64,000 bases of DNA, taken from assembly GCF_023218075.1 (NCBI RefSeq), contig NZ_JALPTB010000023.1:24010-88009 (forward strand), in the 5' to 3' direction. Below are positions 52,614-61,973 of this stretch, one piece after another. The translations under genes were made by a program, and so were the position numbers. Under the pieces are notes generated by a model. The model did no database searches. It worked only from the letters and a program-made list of their open reading frames with translations, and had not been told where the DNA came from. The DNA comes from Rhodococcus sp. HM1. GTDB taxonomy: Bacteria; Actinomycetota; Actinomycetes; Mycobacteriales; Mycobacteriaceae. Within the stretch, counting starts at the first letter, position 1. Each line of letters starts with the position of its first letter.

Positions 52614-53511
52614 CGAGGAGCCTCCTCCTTCCGAATGACACCTGTGCTGCGAAGTTCAGTGCGGTCGGAGGATTCATCCATGAACGCCTGAGCGTTTGCG
52701 CAACCTCTCCCATGCCTGAGCCGAATGCGTCACCGACGCCATCCGTGCATACGAGCAGCAGTTGTCCTTCGAGCAGGATGAACTGCTCCGGTTGCACACA
52801 AGTCTTCTCGTACACCGGCAAAGCCGAGGTTCGATTCGTGGCGATCCCGTCGCCGGTGTGCTTGCCTCCGAGTATCGGGATCCAGGACGTGTCCTCGTCC
52901 GTGGATACGTCTGTAAGCCACAACGAACTGTCCCCGACCCCCGCATACTGAACCGTCCATGGTCCGGCAACCGACACATTGTCGACTGCCGCAAGGATTG
53001 CGGTCGTCGCCATGACTTGGCGCACGCCGGCGGGGGAAGGATCCGATGCGCCGGCGTTTCGTGCGGCAGCTGCGAGCGCGTCGGATGCGTCGTGGAATAC
53101 CTCGGTCCACCAATCGTCGTTGATCAGTGTTCCGGCATCCACCGCCCGATCGACGAGGAAGTTCGCGGCCATATCCGAAGCCACGTGGGACTCCGGCGCG
53201 CTACCGACGCCATCGCATACCGCGACCACCAGCCGATCCTTATCCGGCGAGTACCGAACGGCATACGCGTCCTGCCGTGGGGATCCGTCGCTGCGGTGCA
53301 TCAGTCCTCGAACCGAGGCTGCCCTGAGCGCCCACCCTTGATGGTCGAACGCATCGCACACGGAGTCCGGCGGCATCGCGCTTGGAAACGGCTTCCCACC
53401 TCCGATCTCGGAATAGGACCGGCCGGGGTCACCGATCGTGTACGGCTCGGGATGGTCGAACTCGACGTCTCCGTCCTGCTGCTCCGGATCGTCGTGCAGC
53501 ACCTCGCTCAC
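52573..53511 (-). CDS. PP2C-type serine/threonine phosphatase
   Basis: A 312-aa protein starting at GTG 53511, whose first bases overlap the stop of the vWA gene (GTGA). PP2C motifs are in order: RQDAYAVRYS near 78, VAVCDGVGSAPESHVASDMA near 96-115 (metal-binding aspartate and glycine), GVGDSSLWL near 195, LVCTDGVGDAFGSGMG near 257 and DDRTGVALWAP near the end. It would remove phosphate placed by the kinase at 46519-47991. vWA, PP2C and kinase genes together form a known Ter-linked triad. Confidence 0.85.
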   Translation of the reverse strand: MSEVLHDDPEQQDGDVEFDHPEPYTIGDPGRSYSEIGGGKPFPSAMPPDSVCDAFDHQGWALRAASVRGLMHRSDGSPRQDAYAVRYSPDKDRLVVAVCDGVGSAPESHVASDMAANFLVDRAVDAGTLINDDWWTEVFHDASDALAAAARNAGASDPSPAGVRQVMATTAILAAVDNVSVAGPWTVQYAGVGDSSLWLTDVSTDEDTSWIPILGGKHTGDGIATNRTSALPVYEKTCVQPEQFILLEGQLLLVCTDGVGDAFGSGMGEVAQTLRRSWMNPPTALNFAAQVSFGRRRLLDDRTGVALWAPTR

Positions 53512-54233
53512 ACCATGTCCCAGGCGGGTGCCTGCTGGAGGACATGCTCGGTTCCTGCCTTCTCGAGGTTCACTCGGGGCATCCCGTCCACTGCCGACTG
53601 CGTCGAGCTCACCACCGACTGCACCACGATCTTGGCAATCGCCGCCATAGCGTCTGCCCGCCCCAGTCCCTGTCGTGCGATGAAGTAGAAGCTTTCACCC
53701 CGCTTCTTCGGGAAGGTGATTTCCTTCAGGATTTCGGCATTTGCTTCTCCGAATCCGAACGGGATGACATTCGGAAACGGCTGGGCGGTTGTCAGTTCCT
53801 TGAACGCACGCTCCCATTCGCCGGGCAGATCATTGGGGTAACCGTCGGTCACAAAGAACACCATCGGCCGATACACAGCGCCACCGGACTCTGCCTTGAG
53901 GGCAGGGATATCCCGCTGAATCTGGTCCTTCAGAGTCCGGAAAGCTGCCATATAGGAGGTCATACCCTCGACGTGCAGCACATCGCCGTTGCCGATCAGT
54001 GTGTCCTGGGCGAGGTCCATCATGGGAATGACGACTCGTGCGGCGTCACTGAAGCTGATGAGCGAGACACGAGCGATGTCGGCCAGAATCGGGCTCTTCA
54101 GCATCTCGTTCTTCAGGTCACGGAGCGCTTGGTTGAGGGCATCCATCTCGCCCATCATCGAGGCCGACACGTCGAACACCAGGTAGAACGGCGCCAACGC
54201 CGCCTGCTCGACCTGTACGTTCATGTTCGACAC
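53508..54233 (-). CDS. vWA-domain protein, TerY-like
   Basis: A 241-aa protein with a MIDAS-type metal site: YLVFDVSASMMG near 17-28 (DxSxS), the threonine/aspartate regions LISFSDAARVVIP and FFVTDGYPNDLPG. The length matches TerY. GTG 54233 is preferred because AAGGAGG lies 6 bp upstream; GTG 54236 would be only 3 bp away. It is the first gene of the - strand module, upstream of PP2C. vWA proteins of this type act as protein-interaction partners in Ter systems. Confidence 0.82.
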   Translation of the reverse strand: MSNMNVQVEQAALAPFYLVFDVSASMMGEMDALNQALRDLKNEMLKSPILADIARVSLISFSDAARVVIPMMDLAQDTLIGNGDVLHVEGMTSYMAAFRTLKDQIQRDIPALKAESGGAVYRPMVFFVTDGYPNDLPGEWERAFKELTTAQPFPNVIPFGFGEANAEILKEITFPKKRGESFYFIARQGLGRADAMAAIAKIVVQSVVSSTQSAVDGMPRVNLEKAGTEHVLQQAPAWDMV

Positions 54234-54490
54234 CACATGCCTCCTTGCTTCGGGTCATCCGCGTGAGACGGATACACAGCCATATCGCAAGGCATCCTAT
54301 TAGAGTTACGAACAAACGATGCCTCGGTCTCTCCGGCCCGCAAGCAGCCGCCGACACCAGTGGTTCCAACCGCCGGCTTCCCACCAGGCATCGCACTACG
54401 TCATTCGCGACGAAATGCCCTCGGGAAGAGACGCACACTTGATCCAGGGATTCGCCCCCAGGGGACCGCCGCTGGGGTGGGGAGAACGGA
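54234..54490. other. Intergenic region upstream of the vWA gene
   Basis: About 250 bp between the Ter-linked operon and the VOC gene. It includes the AAGGAGG ribosome binding site of the vWA gene (54240-54246). The promoter of that operon must lie here, but no clear element was recognised. Confidence 0.35.
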
Positions 54491-54964
54491 TCAGCGTGGT
54501 CGCCGGCGTGCTTCTTCCTCCACTGCCGACTCCACTGGGTTCACGATCGTACGCACTTCCGATTCTGGGGTCTCGGTATGGGATTCGACCGTATAGAAGC
54601 GCACTTCGTGCCCGTCGGGATCGTGCAGGAGAGGAAGGATCCAGCCGATCGAGGCGAAATGCACCCCACCATGCCGGTCGCCGAGCTGGTCGAGATGTCC
54701 TGCCAGCGCTTCGAGTGCATCGCGGTCGGGCACGCCGATCGAAAAGTAGTCGAATCCTGCCGCTGCAGCCTTCTCTGGGTCGAGCCGCAGCGCCATCACT
54801 GGCCCGCCTGCCGGGTGCCGCATCGCAACACCCATGAGCCGGCCCTCTTCGTGGAACTCGACCGCCACCTCATAGCCGAGTCTCGTCCGATACCACTCGA
54901 CCGATCGCGAAATGTCCGCGACGGGCAACTTCAGATGGTGAACGCCGGCGAGCGTCGGAATCAT
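54491..54964 (-). CDS. VOC/glyoxalase family protein
   Basis: A 157-aa protein with the paired beta-alpha-beta-beta-beta fold: VHHLKLPVADISRSVEWYRT with the first metal-binding histidine, GGPVMALRLDPEKAA, FDYFSIGVPDRDALEAL and a C-terminal LHDPDGHEVRFYTVE containing the terminal metal-binding glutamate. VOC enzymes cover lyases, dioxygenases and resistance proteins, so no reaction can be assigned. It is read in the same direction as the mce operon but lies 185 bp away, so it is probably a separate transcript. Confidence 0.85.
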   Translation of the reverse strand: MIPTLAGVHHLKLPVADISRSVEWYRTRLGYEVAVEFHEEGRLMGVAMRHPAGGPVMALRLDPEKAAAAGFDYFSIGVPDRDALEALAGHLDQLGDRHGGVHFASIGWILPLLHDPDGHEVRFYTVESHTETPESEVRTIVNPVESAVEEEARRRPR

Positions 54965-55149
54965 GACCAGTCCCTCCGTGACGCTGACGTTCAGAATCCC
55001 TCGCCACGTGGAACGTCATCAAGGAAACACTCACCGGAGCGGCAGTGGAATGGGACTCTCTACCGCCGGATCCGCTCGCCGGATGGACAGAAACGTCGAT
55101 CCTGGACCTCGGCGGTTGTCCGACCAGCGCGCGGATCCGGAAAGAAGCG
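54965..55149. other. Gap between the VOC and mce-associated genes
   Basis: 185 bp with no gene recognised. It contains the end of the mce operon transcript and the upstream region of the VOC gene. Confidence 0.3.
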
Positions 55150-55740
55150 TCACCGGGGCTGTTCGGGCAGTGCCTCTCCCCCGATCCCGCTGATCTCGGT
55201 GATCGCCCACTCGTCGTCGCTATCGAGGGTGAGGCGATACGTCGCGGTGGACTGGATACCCTCGGGGGCCTGGGCGTTGGTGGTGTGGACGCTGACGAAG
55301 CAGTCGACGGTGTAGGTGCCGTCGGGGCCGGCTTCGGCCTTGGCAGTGATCGGTTCGGCGGTGGACGACCACTGCAGGGGCACGATGATCTGTTCCATCG
55401 ACGTGGCGGCCCTGGTGAGGCGGTCGGTGAGTTCCGGGGTGGTGCCGGCGACGAGGCGCCCCTTCCAGGCGCCGAGGTCGCGGAAGTCCATTTCGGCGGC
55501 GCCGATGGCGTAGTCGAGGGCGACCTGTTCCGCCTGCTCGCGACCGGCCGCGTCCGCGAGGAGCGCGTCGCGTTCGCTGCGGGCGTCGAGCCACTGCCAG
55601 GTGGTGAGGCCGAGGGCGGCGACGAGCACCACCCCGGCGGCCCCGACCGCGGCGCGGGGCGGGGTCCACCGCTCACGGTCGGCGGTGATTTCGACCAGAT
55701 CGGTCCGGTCGGTGGCGTTGGGCAGGGTGGTGACGTTCAT
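55150..55740 (-). CDS. Mce-associated membrane protein
   Basis: A 196-aa protein with one membrane helix near 32-50 (VGAAGVVLVAALGLTTWQWL), then a helical segment with RSERDALLADAAGREQAEQV, and a C-terminal domain with WKGRLVAGTTPELTDRLTRA and TYRLTLDSDDEWAITEI. This is the pattern of Mce-associated (Mas) proteins encoded after mceF in actinobacteria; they stabilise or assist the Mce complex in the envelope. The start is 43 bp after the mceF stop. The protein ends in a short acidic/basic tail. Confidence 0.82.
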   Translation of the reverse strand: MNVTTLPNATDRTDLVEITADRERWTPPRAAVGAAGVVLVAALGLTTWQWLDARSERDALLADAAGREQAEQVALDYAIGAAEMDFRDLGAWKGRLVAGTTPELTDRLTRAATSMEQIIVPLQWSSTAEPITAKAEAGPDGTYTVDCFVSVHTTNAQAPEGIQSTATYRLTLDSDDEWAITEISGIGGEALPEQPR

Positions 55741-55783
55741 GTTTTCCTCGTCTGTCGTGGCTGGCCGGGATGGATGGGTTCGG

Positions 55784-56743
55784 TTAGTTGCCGGGCATCT
55801 CCAACTCGAGGGTGAGAGCGTCGCCGGAGTCGGTGGAGGTGAGGACGTTGTTCATCAGGGTGCCGATGTCCATGCTGCGGATGCTGTTCGCGGCCTCGGA
55901 TACCGCGGGCAGGAGGTTGACGCCGATGGTTTGGAGGTCGGGCGCGGTGGCGTCGAGGAACTTCTGCAGTTCGCCGATGAACGGGCTCGCCCCGTACTTG
56001 ATGCCGGCGTTGAGGGGGCCGCGGTCGGAGGCGAAGCGAATACCGGCGAGCAGATCCTTGAAACCACTACCGAATTCGGCAACACGGGGTTCGGTGGCGC
56101 GCATCCCCTTGGGAATGGTTCCACTGTCGAGCAGCAGAGGCTGGACGGTGCGGAGCAGCGTGGTGAAGGTGTCGGAGTTCTGCGTGATCGTCGCGGCCAT
56201 GAGTTCCCCCGACCGCTCGAGGTTGCCGTAGACGCGCTGGTCGTCGGGCAACGCAATGTCGAGGGTGCGGAAGATCTCGCGGACGCCGTCGGGTTCGACC
56301 TGCGTGAGCAGGTTGGTGAGCCGCTCGGACAGTTCCTCGAACGTCGTGGGCACGACCACCTGGTCCGACGCGAGCACGGCGCCGTCCTCGAGGGCCGGTC
56401 CGCCATCGGAACCAGGTGACACGGCGAGGAACGGCTCGCCGAGGGCCGAGAGGTTGTCGAGGCGGACGGTGCTGTCCGCGGCGATCGGGGTGTTCCGGTC
56501 GTACTTCCACGACACGGTGACGGCGTCGGCCGACGCCGTGATGTCGGTGACCTCACCGATGTCTATGCCGCGCAGCAGGACTCGCGATCCGACGACGAGC
56601 CCGTTGGTGTCGGGCACCTCGACCTGCGCGGTGTAGACGTCTTCCATGAGCCCGGTGCGCAGACCCTGCTGGCTCATGTATCCGAAGGACAGGGCCGCGA
56701 TGACGGCCATGCCGCCGAGGGACAGTACGGTTCGCCGCATCAC
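55784..56743 (-). CDS. mceF: Mce family protein MceF-like
   Basis: A 319-aa MlaD-domain protein with an N-terminal signal/anchor helix (LSLGGMAVIAALSFGYMSQQ). The MCE domain is TNGLVVGSRVLLRGIDIGEV, and a long helical C-terminus follows. It is the last of the six Mce subunits that form the periplasmic lipid/steroid-conducting assembly of the transporter. The ATG overlaps the mceE stop as ATGA. Confidence 0.88.
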   Translation of the reverse strand: MMRRTVLSLGGMAVIAALSFGYMSQQGLRTGLMEDVYTAQVEVPDTNGLVVGSRVLLRGIDIGEVTDITASADAVTVSWKYDRNTPIAADSTVRLDNLSALGEPFLAVSPGSDGGPALEDGAVLASDQVVVPTTFEELSERLTNLLTQVEPDGVREIFRTLDIALPDDQRVYGNLERSGELMAATITQNSDTFTTLLRTVQPLLLDSGTIPKGMRATEPRVAEFGSGFKDLLAGIRFASDRGPLNAGIKYGASPFIGELQKFLDATAPDLQTIGVNLLPAVSEAANSIRSMDIGTLMNNVLTSTDSGDALTLELEMPGN

Positions 56744-57732
56744 TTCACAGCTCCCAAAATTCGCAGGATGTTCTCGGCGTCGGACACGAGCTGGTCACCG
56801 TTCGTCGAGTCGACCGCGACGACGTCGACGGCCGGGTGCTGCGCGAACGGGATCAGCGTGGTCCGTAGGAAGTTGGACAGGTCCACCGCAGCCGACGGGG
56901 TACCCCGGGAGATGTCGGTGGTGTCGGCGAGCGATTCGAACATCGGGATCAGCCACAGGCCGCCCTCGTAGAGGCTGCCGACCGACGGGAGGATCTGGCC
57001 GATGTGCGAGACGACATCGACCGCGAGGCGACGCCAGTAGTGCACGGTCTCCGCATCGAAGATCGTCTCGAGCGACTCCGCGTTGTTGTTCAAAGTCGTT
57101 GCGGTGGCGTCCAACCCGTTGAGCATGCGGTCGATCTCCGCGGTTCGCCCGCCGAGATCGTCGAGGTCGACGGCGACGGTCGAAGCGAGACGCTGGATCT
57201 CGGGCACGTCCGGCATGACGGAGTTGACGCGACCCATCACCTCTTCGATGCGGCGGATGCTGCCGCCGTTGATGAAGGTCGCGAGGACGGCCATCGTGTC
57301 CTCGAGCTGGGGCGGCGAGGTGGTGCGCTCGGTGGGGACGGTCGCGCCGTCGCGGAGGTACTCCCCCGTCTTGCCCTGCGGGTCCCGCACGAGCGCGACG
57401 TAGGTGTCCCCGAGCAGGGTGTTCTGGCGGACGATCGCACGGATACTCGCCGGCACGCGCGTGTCGGAGCGGATCCCGGCCGTCACGGCGACGCTGTCGT
57501 CCTGGAGGGCAACCTCGCGGACCTCGCCGACGCGGACGCCGTCCATGATGACGTCGGCGCCGGACGGCAGGTTCATCACGCTGGCGAACTCGATCGAGAT
57601 CTCGTAGCCGTCGCCGATACCGCCGCGCACGGACGGCAGGTCCTCGGGGCGCAGCGAACACGCCGAGGCGACGAGGATGAGGGCCAGCGCCGTGAAGGTC
57701 CGGATTCCGCGCCGGATCGTGCTCGAGGTCAT
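56740..57732 (-). CDS. mceE: Mce family lipoprotein MceE-like
   Basis: A 330-aa protein with a lipoprotein signal: ALALILVASACS gives a lipobox with cysteine near 25. The MCE domain (MNLPSGADVIMDGVRVGEVR) and a helical C-terminal region (LNNNAESLETIFDAETVHYW) follow. MceE is the lipoprotein subunit in all actinobacterial mce operons. ATGA overlaps link it to mceD and mceF. Confidence 0.9.
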   Translation of the reverse strand: MTSSTIRRGIRTFTALALILVASACSLRPEDLPSVRGGIGDGYEISIEFASVMNLPSGADVIMDGVRVGEVREVALQDDSVAVTAGIRSDTRVPASIRAIVRQNTLLGDTYVALVRDPQGKTGEYLRDGATVPTERTTSPPQLEDTMAVLATFINGGSIRRIEEVMGRVNSVMPDVPEIQRLASTVAVDLDDLGGRTAEIDRMLNGLDATATTLNNNAESLETIFDAETVHYWRRLAVDVVSHIGQILPSVGSLYEGGLWLIPMFESLADTTDISRGTPSAAVDLSNFLRTTLIPFAQHPAVDVVAVDSTNGDQLVSDAENILRILGAVK

Positions 57733-58832
57733 CGCACCGCTCCGTTCAGGTCGAGCAGACCGAGCAGGCCCTCTTCGGTGACCTTCTCTCCCGAGCCCGC
57801 ACGATTGCAGCTACCGGGACTCAGCGACTCGAGGAGCGCACAGAGCCGTTCTGCTTCTTCGTCTTTCAGAGCGATCGCGGGCGGGGTGAACCCTGCCGTC
57901 AGCGGCCCGGACTGCGCGGTCTGCTGGTCCACGGCCCCCTTCAGGGAGGGCACGGTGGAGACGAGGTCGCCGATGTCGCCGGAGCGGGCTGCGGCGAGGG
58001 CGATCGCATCGGTCGCCTGGCCGTGCATGAACGGCCAGATCTCGTCGCCGTACCTGTTCTGGACGTCGTCGAGCAGGGCGACGAGCCATCCGATGCCGAC
58101 GCACACGTCGATCGTCCCGGGCCACAGGTCGATGCCGGCGTCGACGACGTCGGGCATGTTCGCGACGATGTTCTTGATCGCCGCCCACTGGGCGAGGGCG
58201 TCCTCGGTCAGCGGGGCCATGTTGTCGATGGACGAGCCGATGTCCGCGACGAACCGGTCGGGGTTCTCCATCGCACTGGCGGCGTGTTCCATCATCGCCC
58301 GCGCGTTCGGTCCCTGGCCTCGCAGCGACTCGTTCAATCCGGTCACGGCCATCTCGATGGTGTCCTCACCACCCTCCGGCGACAACGCCTCGATGAAGTC
58401 CGCCGCCGATCCGACGACCTCGGAGATCGTCTTCGGTGTGTGGCTGTTCCGGAGCGGAATGCACGATCCGGGTTCGAGGGTCGGCCCCGACTCGTAGTTC
58501 CCGACGAGTTCGAGGCTGCGGTCCGCGAGGATCGACTTCGACCGCGTCACGGCCTGGACGTCGGCCGGGAACAGACGTCCGCCGTCGGTCGTGAAGACGA
58601 CCTCGACGTGATCGCCCTTTGACACCACCGAGTCGACCTTGCCCACCGGAAAACCCATCTGCGTGACGGGGTTTCCCGGGTAGAGGCCGATGCCGTCGGG
58701 CATCTCGGCGCACAGGGTCTCGGACGGTGCCCCGGTGTCGTTCGCCTGGGCGTGGGTGACGGCGACGCCGCACGACGACGCGATCGCGGTGGTGGTCAGC
58801 GCGATGATCGTCATTCTGGTCGTTCTCTTCAC
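57729..58832 (-). CDS. mceD: Mce family protein MceD-like
   Basis: A 367-aa protein with a signal segment (MTIIALTTTAIASSCGVAVT; the cysteine might be lipidated) and an MCE domain (GIGLYPGNPVTQMGFPVGKV). A large helical C-terminus ends in a cysteine-containing segment (LCALLESLSPGSCNRAG). It is the fourth subunit of the complex. It is separated from mceC by 46 bp, the largest spacing in the A-F block. Confidence 0.87.
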   Translation of the reverse strand: MKRTTRMTIIALTTTAIASSCGVAVTHAQANDTGAPSETLCAEMPDGIGLYPGNPVTQMGFPVGKVDSVVSKGDHVEVVFTTDGGRLFPADVQAVTRSKSILADRSLELVGNYESGPTLEPGSCIPLRNSHTPKTISEVVGSAADFIEALSPEGGEDTIEMAVTGLNESLRGQGPNARAMMEHAASAMENPDRFVADIGSSIDNMAPLTEDALAQWAAIKNIVANMPDVVDAGIDLWPGTIDVCVGIGWLVALLDDVQNRYGDEIWPFMHGQATDAIALAAARSGDIGDLVSTVPSLKGAVDQQTAQSGPLTAGFTPPAIALKDEEAERLCALLESLSPGSCNRAGSGEKVTEEGLLGLLDLNGAVR

Positions 58833-58878
58833 AACAACCTGCCGTTCATGTCATCAAGACGGAATGTCGAGGGCTGCA

Positions 58879-59880
58879 TCAGCATTGGCGTCCCGGTACC
58901 GGGACACAGATGTCCGAGGCCATCAGGGTGCCACCGCCGATCTCGGCGATACCGGTGGGCGTGAGCCAGTTCGCGAGCTGATCCCGGGTCGCGGCCAGTG
59001 CATCGATCGACGGCCCGAACTCCGCGTTGAACTGCTCGATCATGCCGCGGACCTGTGCGATGCCGGCCGCCACCTCCTCGCGATGGTCGAGGTAGTACTC
59101 CTCGTAGGGCGCGACCGTCATCAGGACGTGGCCGAGCAGCCGGTACGCCTCATTGAAGCCCGCGTGGGTGGTGTTGTAGGTGGCGAACACGATGTCGATC
59201 TCGCGGATCAGGTCGAACACCATCTGACGGCTCGCGTTGAACGTCGTCAGGTACTCCGAGGCGAGGCTCGCGACGGTGTGGACCTGGGCGCGCTGGTGGT
59301 CCATGACGCGCGCGACCGCGCTCATCCCGGCGATCACCGATTCGACGGAGCCGGGGTTCTTGTTCAGGGCCTCCGCGACCTGCGCGAGGTTGGCGTCGAT
59401 CAGCTCACCCTCGACGTTGTCGGTGACGTTGGGAGCCGCCTGCAGCACGTCGCCGATTGAGTACGGGACGGTGACCTGCCCGGCGGGCAGCGTGGAATCG
59501 CCGAGCGGAACCTCGCCCAGGGGAACGAGCGTCACCGCGTAGCCGCCGACGGGGGTGAGCATGCGGACCTCGACGCGCGTATCGGAGCCGACCTCGAGGT
59601 CGTCCTCGACCTCGGCTGTGACGCGCACCGAGGTGTCGCCGAGTTGCATGTCGGACACCTTGCCGACGGACACACCCGCGACACGCACGTCCTGCCCCAC
59701 CGAGATGGCCGACACGTCGGTCGTCTCGAACGAAATCGTCTTCCGCCCGGGCGGATTCGTGTACAGGACCGCGGTGGCGACGAGCCCCAGGACGACGAGA
59801 GCGGCGACGCCCGCACCGATCCGGAGATCGTTGTCGAACCACGCCGCGATGCGGCCCGATCCGAATCGTCCCTTGCTCAT
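58879..59880 (-). CDS. mceC: Mce family protein MceC-like
   Basis: A 333-aa protein from ATG 59880, which overlaps the mceB stop as ATGA; the longer frame from 59892 is not needed. It has an N-terminal membrane helix (IGAGVAALVVLGLVATAVLY), an MCE domain (VSAISVGQDVRVAGVSVGKV) and a helical C-terminus. It ends with a short cysteine-flanked tail (DICVPVPGRQC). Confidence 0.88.
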   Translation of the reverse strand: MSKGRFGSGRIAAWFDNDLRIGAGVAALVVLGLVATAVLYTNPPGRKTISFETTDVSAISVGQDVRVAGVSVGKVSDMQLGDTSVRVTAEVEDDLEVGSDTRVEVRMLTPVGGYAVTLVPLGEVPLGDSTLPAGQVTVPYSIGDVLQAAPNVTDNVEGELIDANLAQVAEALNKNPGSVESVIAGMSAVARVMDHQRAQVHTVASLASEYLTTFNASRQMVFDLIREIDIVFATYNTTHAGFNEAYRLLGHVLMTVAPYEEYYLDHREEVAAGIAQVRGMIEQFNAEFGPSIDALAATRDQLANWLTPTGIAEIGGGTLMASDICVPVPGRQC

Positions 59881-60890
59881 GACGCGCTGCATACGACGAC
59901 CTCACTACCGTTGAGAAGAACCTGGACATCGGTCGGCAACTGGGCGAGACCGTGGGTGCACCCCGCTCCCGCTCCGGCGGGCAGACTCGCCGGCAACTGC
60001 AGGCCGGCGACCGCCGGGGGCAGCAACCGGATGGCGTCCGCGGCTTCCTCCAGCGACGTGAATGCGTCGGCGACCATCGCGTCGACGTCCGCACCCGGCG
60101 CGAGCCCATAGGCGTCGAGCAGCCGCTTGACGGGGGTCAGGAACTGCGGACCGTAGGACGCGGTCTTCGGGAACTCGTCGAGAACGGTCATGGCCTTTCC
60201 GATCGGGAAGCTCACGGAGCGAAGGAATTCGACGACGCCGTCGGAGCGGCCGCCCATGCTGTCCGCGATCCGGGCGAGATTGTCGGCGAGGGTGGACAGG
60301 ACCTGCTCGCGGTCGGCGGCGAGGTCGGCGAGCTTCTGCGCGTCGTCCATCATCGGGGCGAGACCGCTGCCGTCGCCCTGGAGCAGCGAGATCGCGTTCT
60401 CGGCGAACCGGTTGATGTCCTCGGTGCTCATCGTGGCGAGCACCGGCTGGAGGCCGTTGAACAGCTCGGTGATGTCGAACGACGGCCGGGTCCGTTCGAG
60501 CGCGACGTGATCCACCGGAGTGCCGGACCCGGATCCGAAGTCGACGTCGATGTACCGCACGCCGGTCAGGTTCTGGTACTTGACCGCCAGGGTGGTGTCG
60601 TCGGTGAGGGTGTAGGGCTCCTCCATCGTGAACCGCACCTCGGCGATGGTGCTGCCGTCGCGGCGGTGCAGATCGATGGATTCGACCTTCCCGATGCGGA
60701 CGCCTCGCGTGCGGATGTCGCCGTTGGATCCGAGACCGGACACGTCGGAGAATTCCGCGGTGTAGCTGCGGGTGGCGCCGTCCACGGGGCTGCGCATCGC
60801 ACTGATGACCAGACCGAACAGCATCACCGAGATGACCGCCGCGATCACGAGTTTGACGATGGTCGCGATGTAGGTGGCGCGGGTCGTCAT
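59877..60890 (-). CDS. mceB: Mce family protein MceB-like
   Basis: A 337-aa protein with an N-terminal helix (VKLVIAAVISVMLFGLVISA), an MCE domain (GLGSNGDIRTRGVRIGKVES, VKYQNLTGVRYIDV) and a helical C-terminus with a disulfide-type pair of cysteines near the end. ATGA overlaps both neighbours. It is the second subunit of the Mce transporter. Confidence 0.89.
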   Translation of the reverse strand: MTTRATYIATIVKLVIAAVISVMLFGLVISAMRSPVDGATRSYTAEFSDVSGLGSNGDIRTRGVRIGKVESIDLHRRDGSTIAEVRFTMEEPYTLTDDTTLAVKYQNLTGVRYIDVDFGSGSGTPVDHVALERTRPSFDITELFNGLQPVLATMSTEDINRFAENAISLLQGDGSGLAPMMDDAQKLADLAADREQVLSTLADNLARIADSMGGRSDGVVEFLRSVSFPIGKAMTVLDEFPKTASYGPQFLTPVKRLLDAYGLAPGADVDAMVADAFTSLEEAADAIRLLPPAVAGLQLPASLPAGAGAGCTHGLAQLPTDVQVLLNGSEVVVCSAS

Positions 60891-61963
60891 CGCTCGCCTC
60901 CTTCCGGGGCCGGTGCCGCTCCGAGTCCGAGGGGCGCAGTGAACGAGGGGAATCCGTCGACGAGGACGCGCAGGCGCAGTCGCTGTCCGTCGGAGGTGTC
61001 GACGAAGGTCGAGTCGAGGCGCCGCACGATCTCGCGGGCCGCGGCCGGGGTCATACCGCCGTTGACGAGGTGCGGGAAGACGTCCGAGGTCACGACCACC
61101 GTGTCGATCAACGGGGTGAGTTCACCGCCGTGCGACGCCAGCAGGGCGCCGGCCTGGCCGAACAGTTGGTTCGCGGCCAGGGTCAGACCCGCGTTCGCTT
61201 CGTCGAACACCGCGTCGTCGACGCCGATCGAGCCGTCCGCAAGGTGGTTGTAGTTGCTGTCGTAGATGGCCATGAGGGACGCGATCGCCTGCTCGCTGAA
61301 TCCGGGCATCGCCTCGAGGATGTCGTTGAAGTGTGCGATCTGGACGGTCGGGAGTTCCTGCTGGGTGTCGGCGACGTGATCGGCGACCTCGACGCCGGTG
61401 TCGATCCACGGCGTCAGTCCGTCGAGGTAGTGGACGGTCTTGTCGAGCGACGAGATCATGTCGTCGGTCAGGGTGCCGTCGATGGTCAGCGAGCCCTGCT
61501 CGATCATCGTCGACATCGTGTAGTCGCCCTGTGGTTCACGTGCGAGTTCCATCCCGGAGGCGATCGGGTTGCCACCCGGCTGCGCGACGAGGTTCACCGC
61601 GGACGTGCCGAAGTAGTTCTCGGGCCGGAAGTCGAGTTCGAACCGGTCGGTGAGTCCGCCGATCTGCTCCTCGTCGAGAACAAGGTGCATCCGCACCGAT
61701 TCGGTGTCCGTGCGTTCGAGTTCGGTGACGGTTCCGACGGACCGGCCGCGCAACACGACTTTCGTTCCTTCCGTGACGCCCGGTCCGACATAGGCGACGT
61801 CGACTGCGACGTCGATTCCCTTCGGGGCGGACCATTTCGGGTACATCGTCGCGCCGACGGCGGCTGCGACCCCGAGTACCGCGAGGGTGGCCATTCCGGT
61901 CGTTGCCAGCCTCCGCGACTGCTCTGCCGCTGTTCCGCGCAGGAAGTCCTGGCTTCTCGACAT
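60887..61963 (-). CDS. mceA: Mce family protein MceA-like
   Basis: A 358-aa protein from ATG 61963 (GAGGAAACGAAC upstream), starting 10 bases after the second YrbE stop. The helix ATTGMATLAVLGVAAAVGAT lies at about 25-45. The MCE domain has VAYVGPGVTEGTKVVLRGRS and FRPENYFGTSAVNLV. The C-terminal region is helical. It is the first of six Mce subunits encoded as a continuous set. Substrates of actinobacterial Mce systems are lipids or steroids; which one applies here cannot be read from sequence. Confidence 0.9.
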   Translation of the reverse strand: MSRSQDFLRGTAAEQSRRLATTGMATLAVLGVAAAVGATMYPKWSAPKGIDVAVDVAYVGPGVTEGTKVVLRGRSVGTVTELERTDTESVRMHLVLDEEQIGGLTDRFELDFRPENYFGTSAVNLVAQPGGNPIASGMELAREPQGDYTMSTMIEQGSLTIDGTLTDDMISSLDKTVHYLDGLTPWIDTGVEVADHVADTQQELPTVQIAHFNDILEAMPGFSEQAIASLMAIYDSNYNHLADGSIGVDDAVFDEANAGLTLAANQLFGQAGALLASHGGELTPLIDTVVVTSDVFPHLVNGGMTPAAAREIVRRLDSTFVDTSDGQRLRLRVLVDGFPSFTAPLGLGAAPAPEGGER

Positions 61964-61973
61964 GTTCGTTTCC

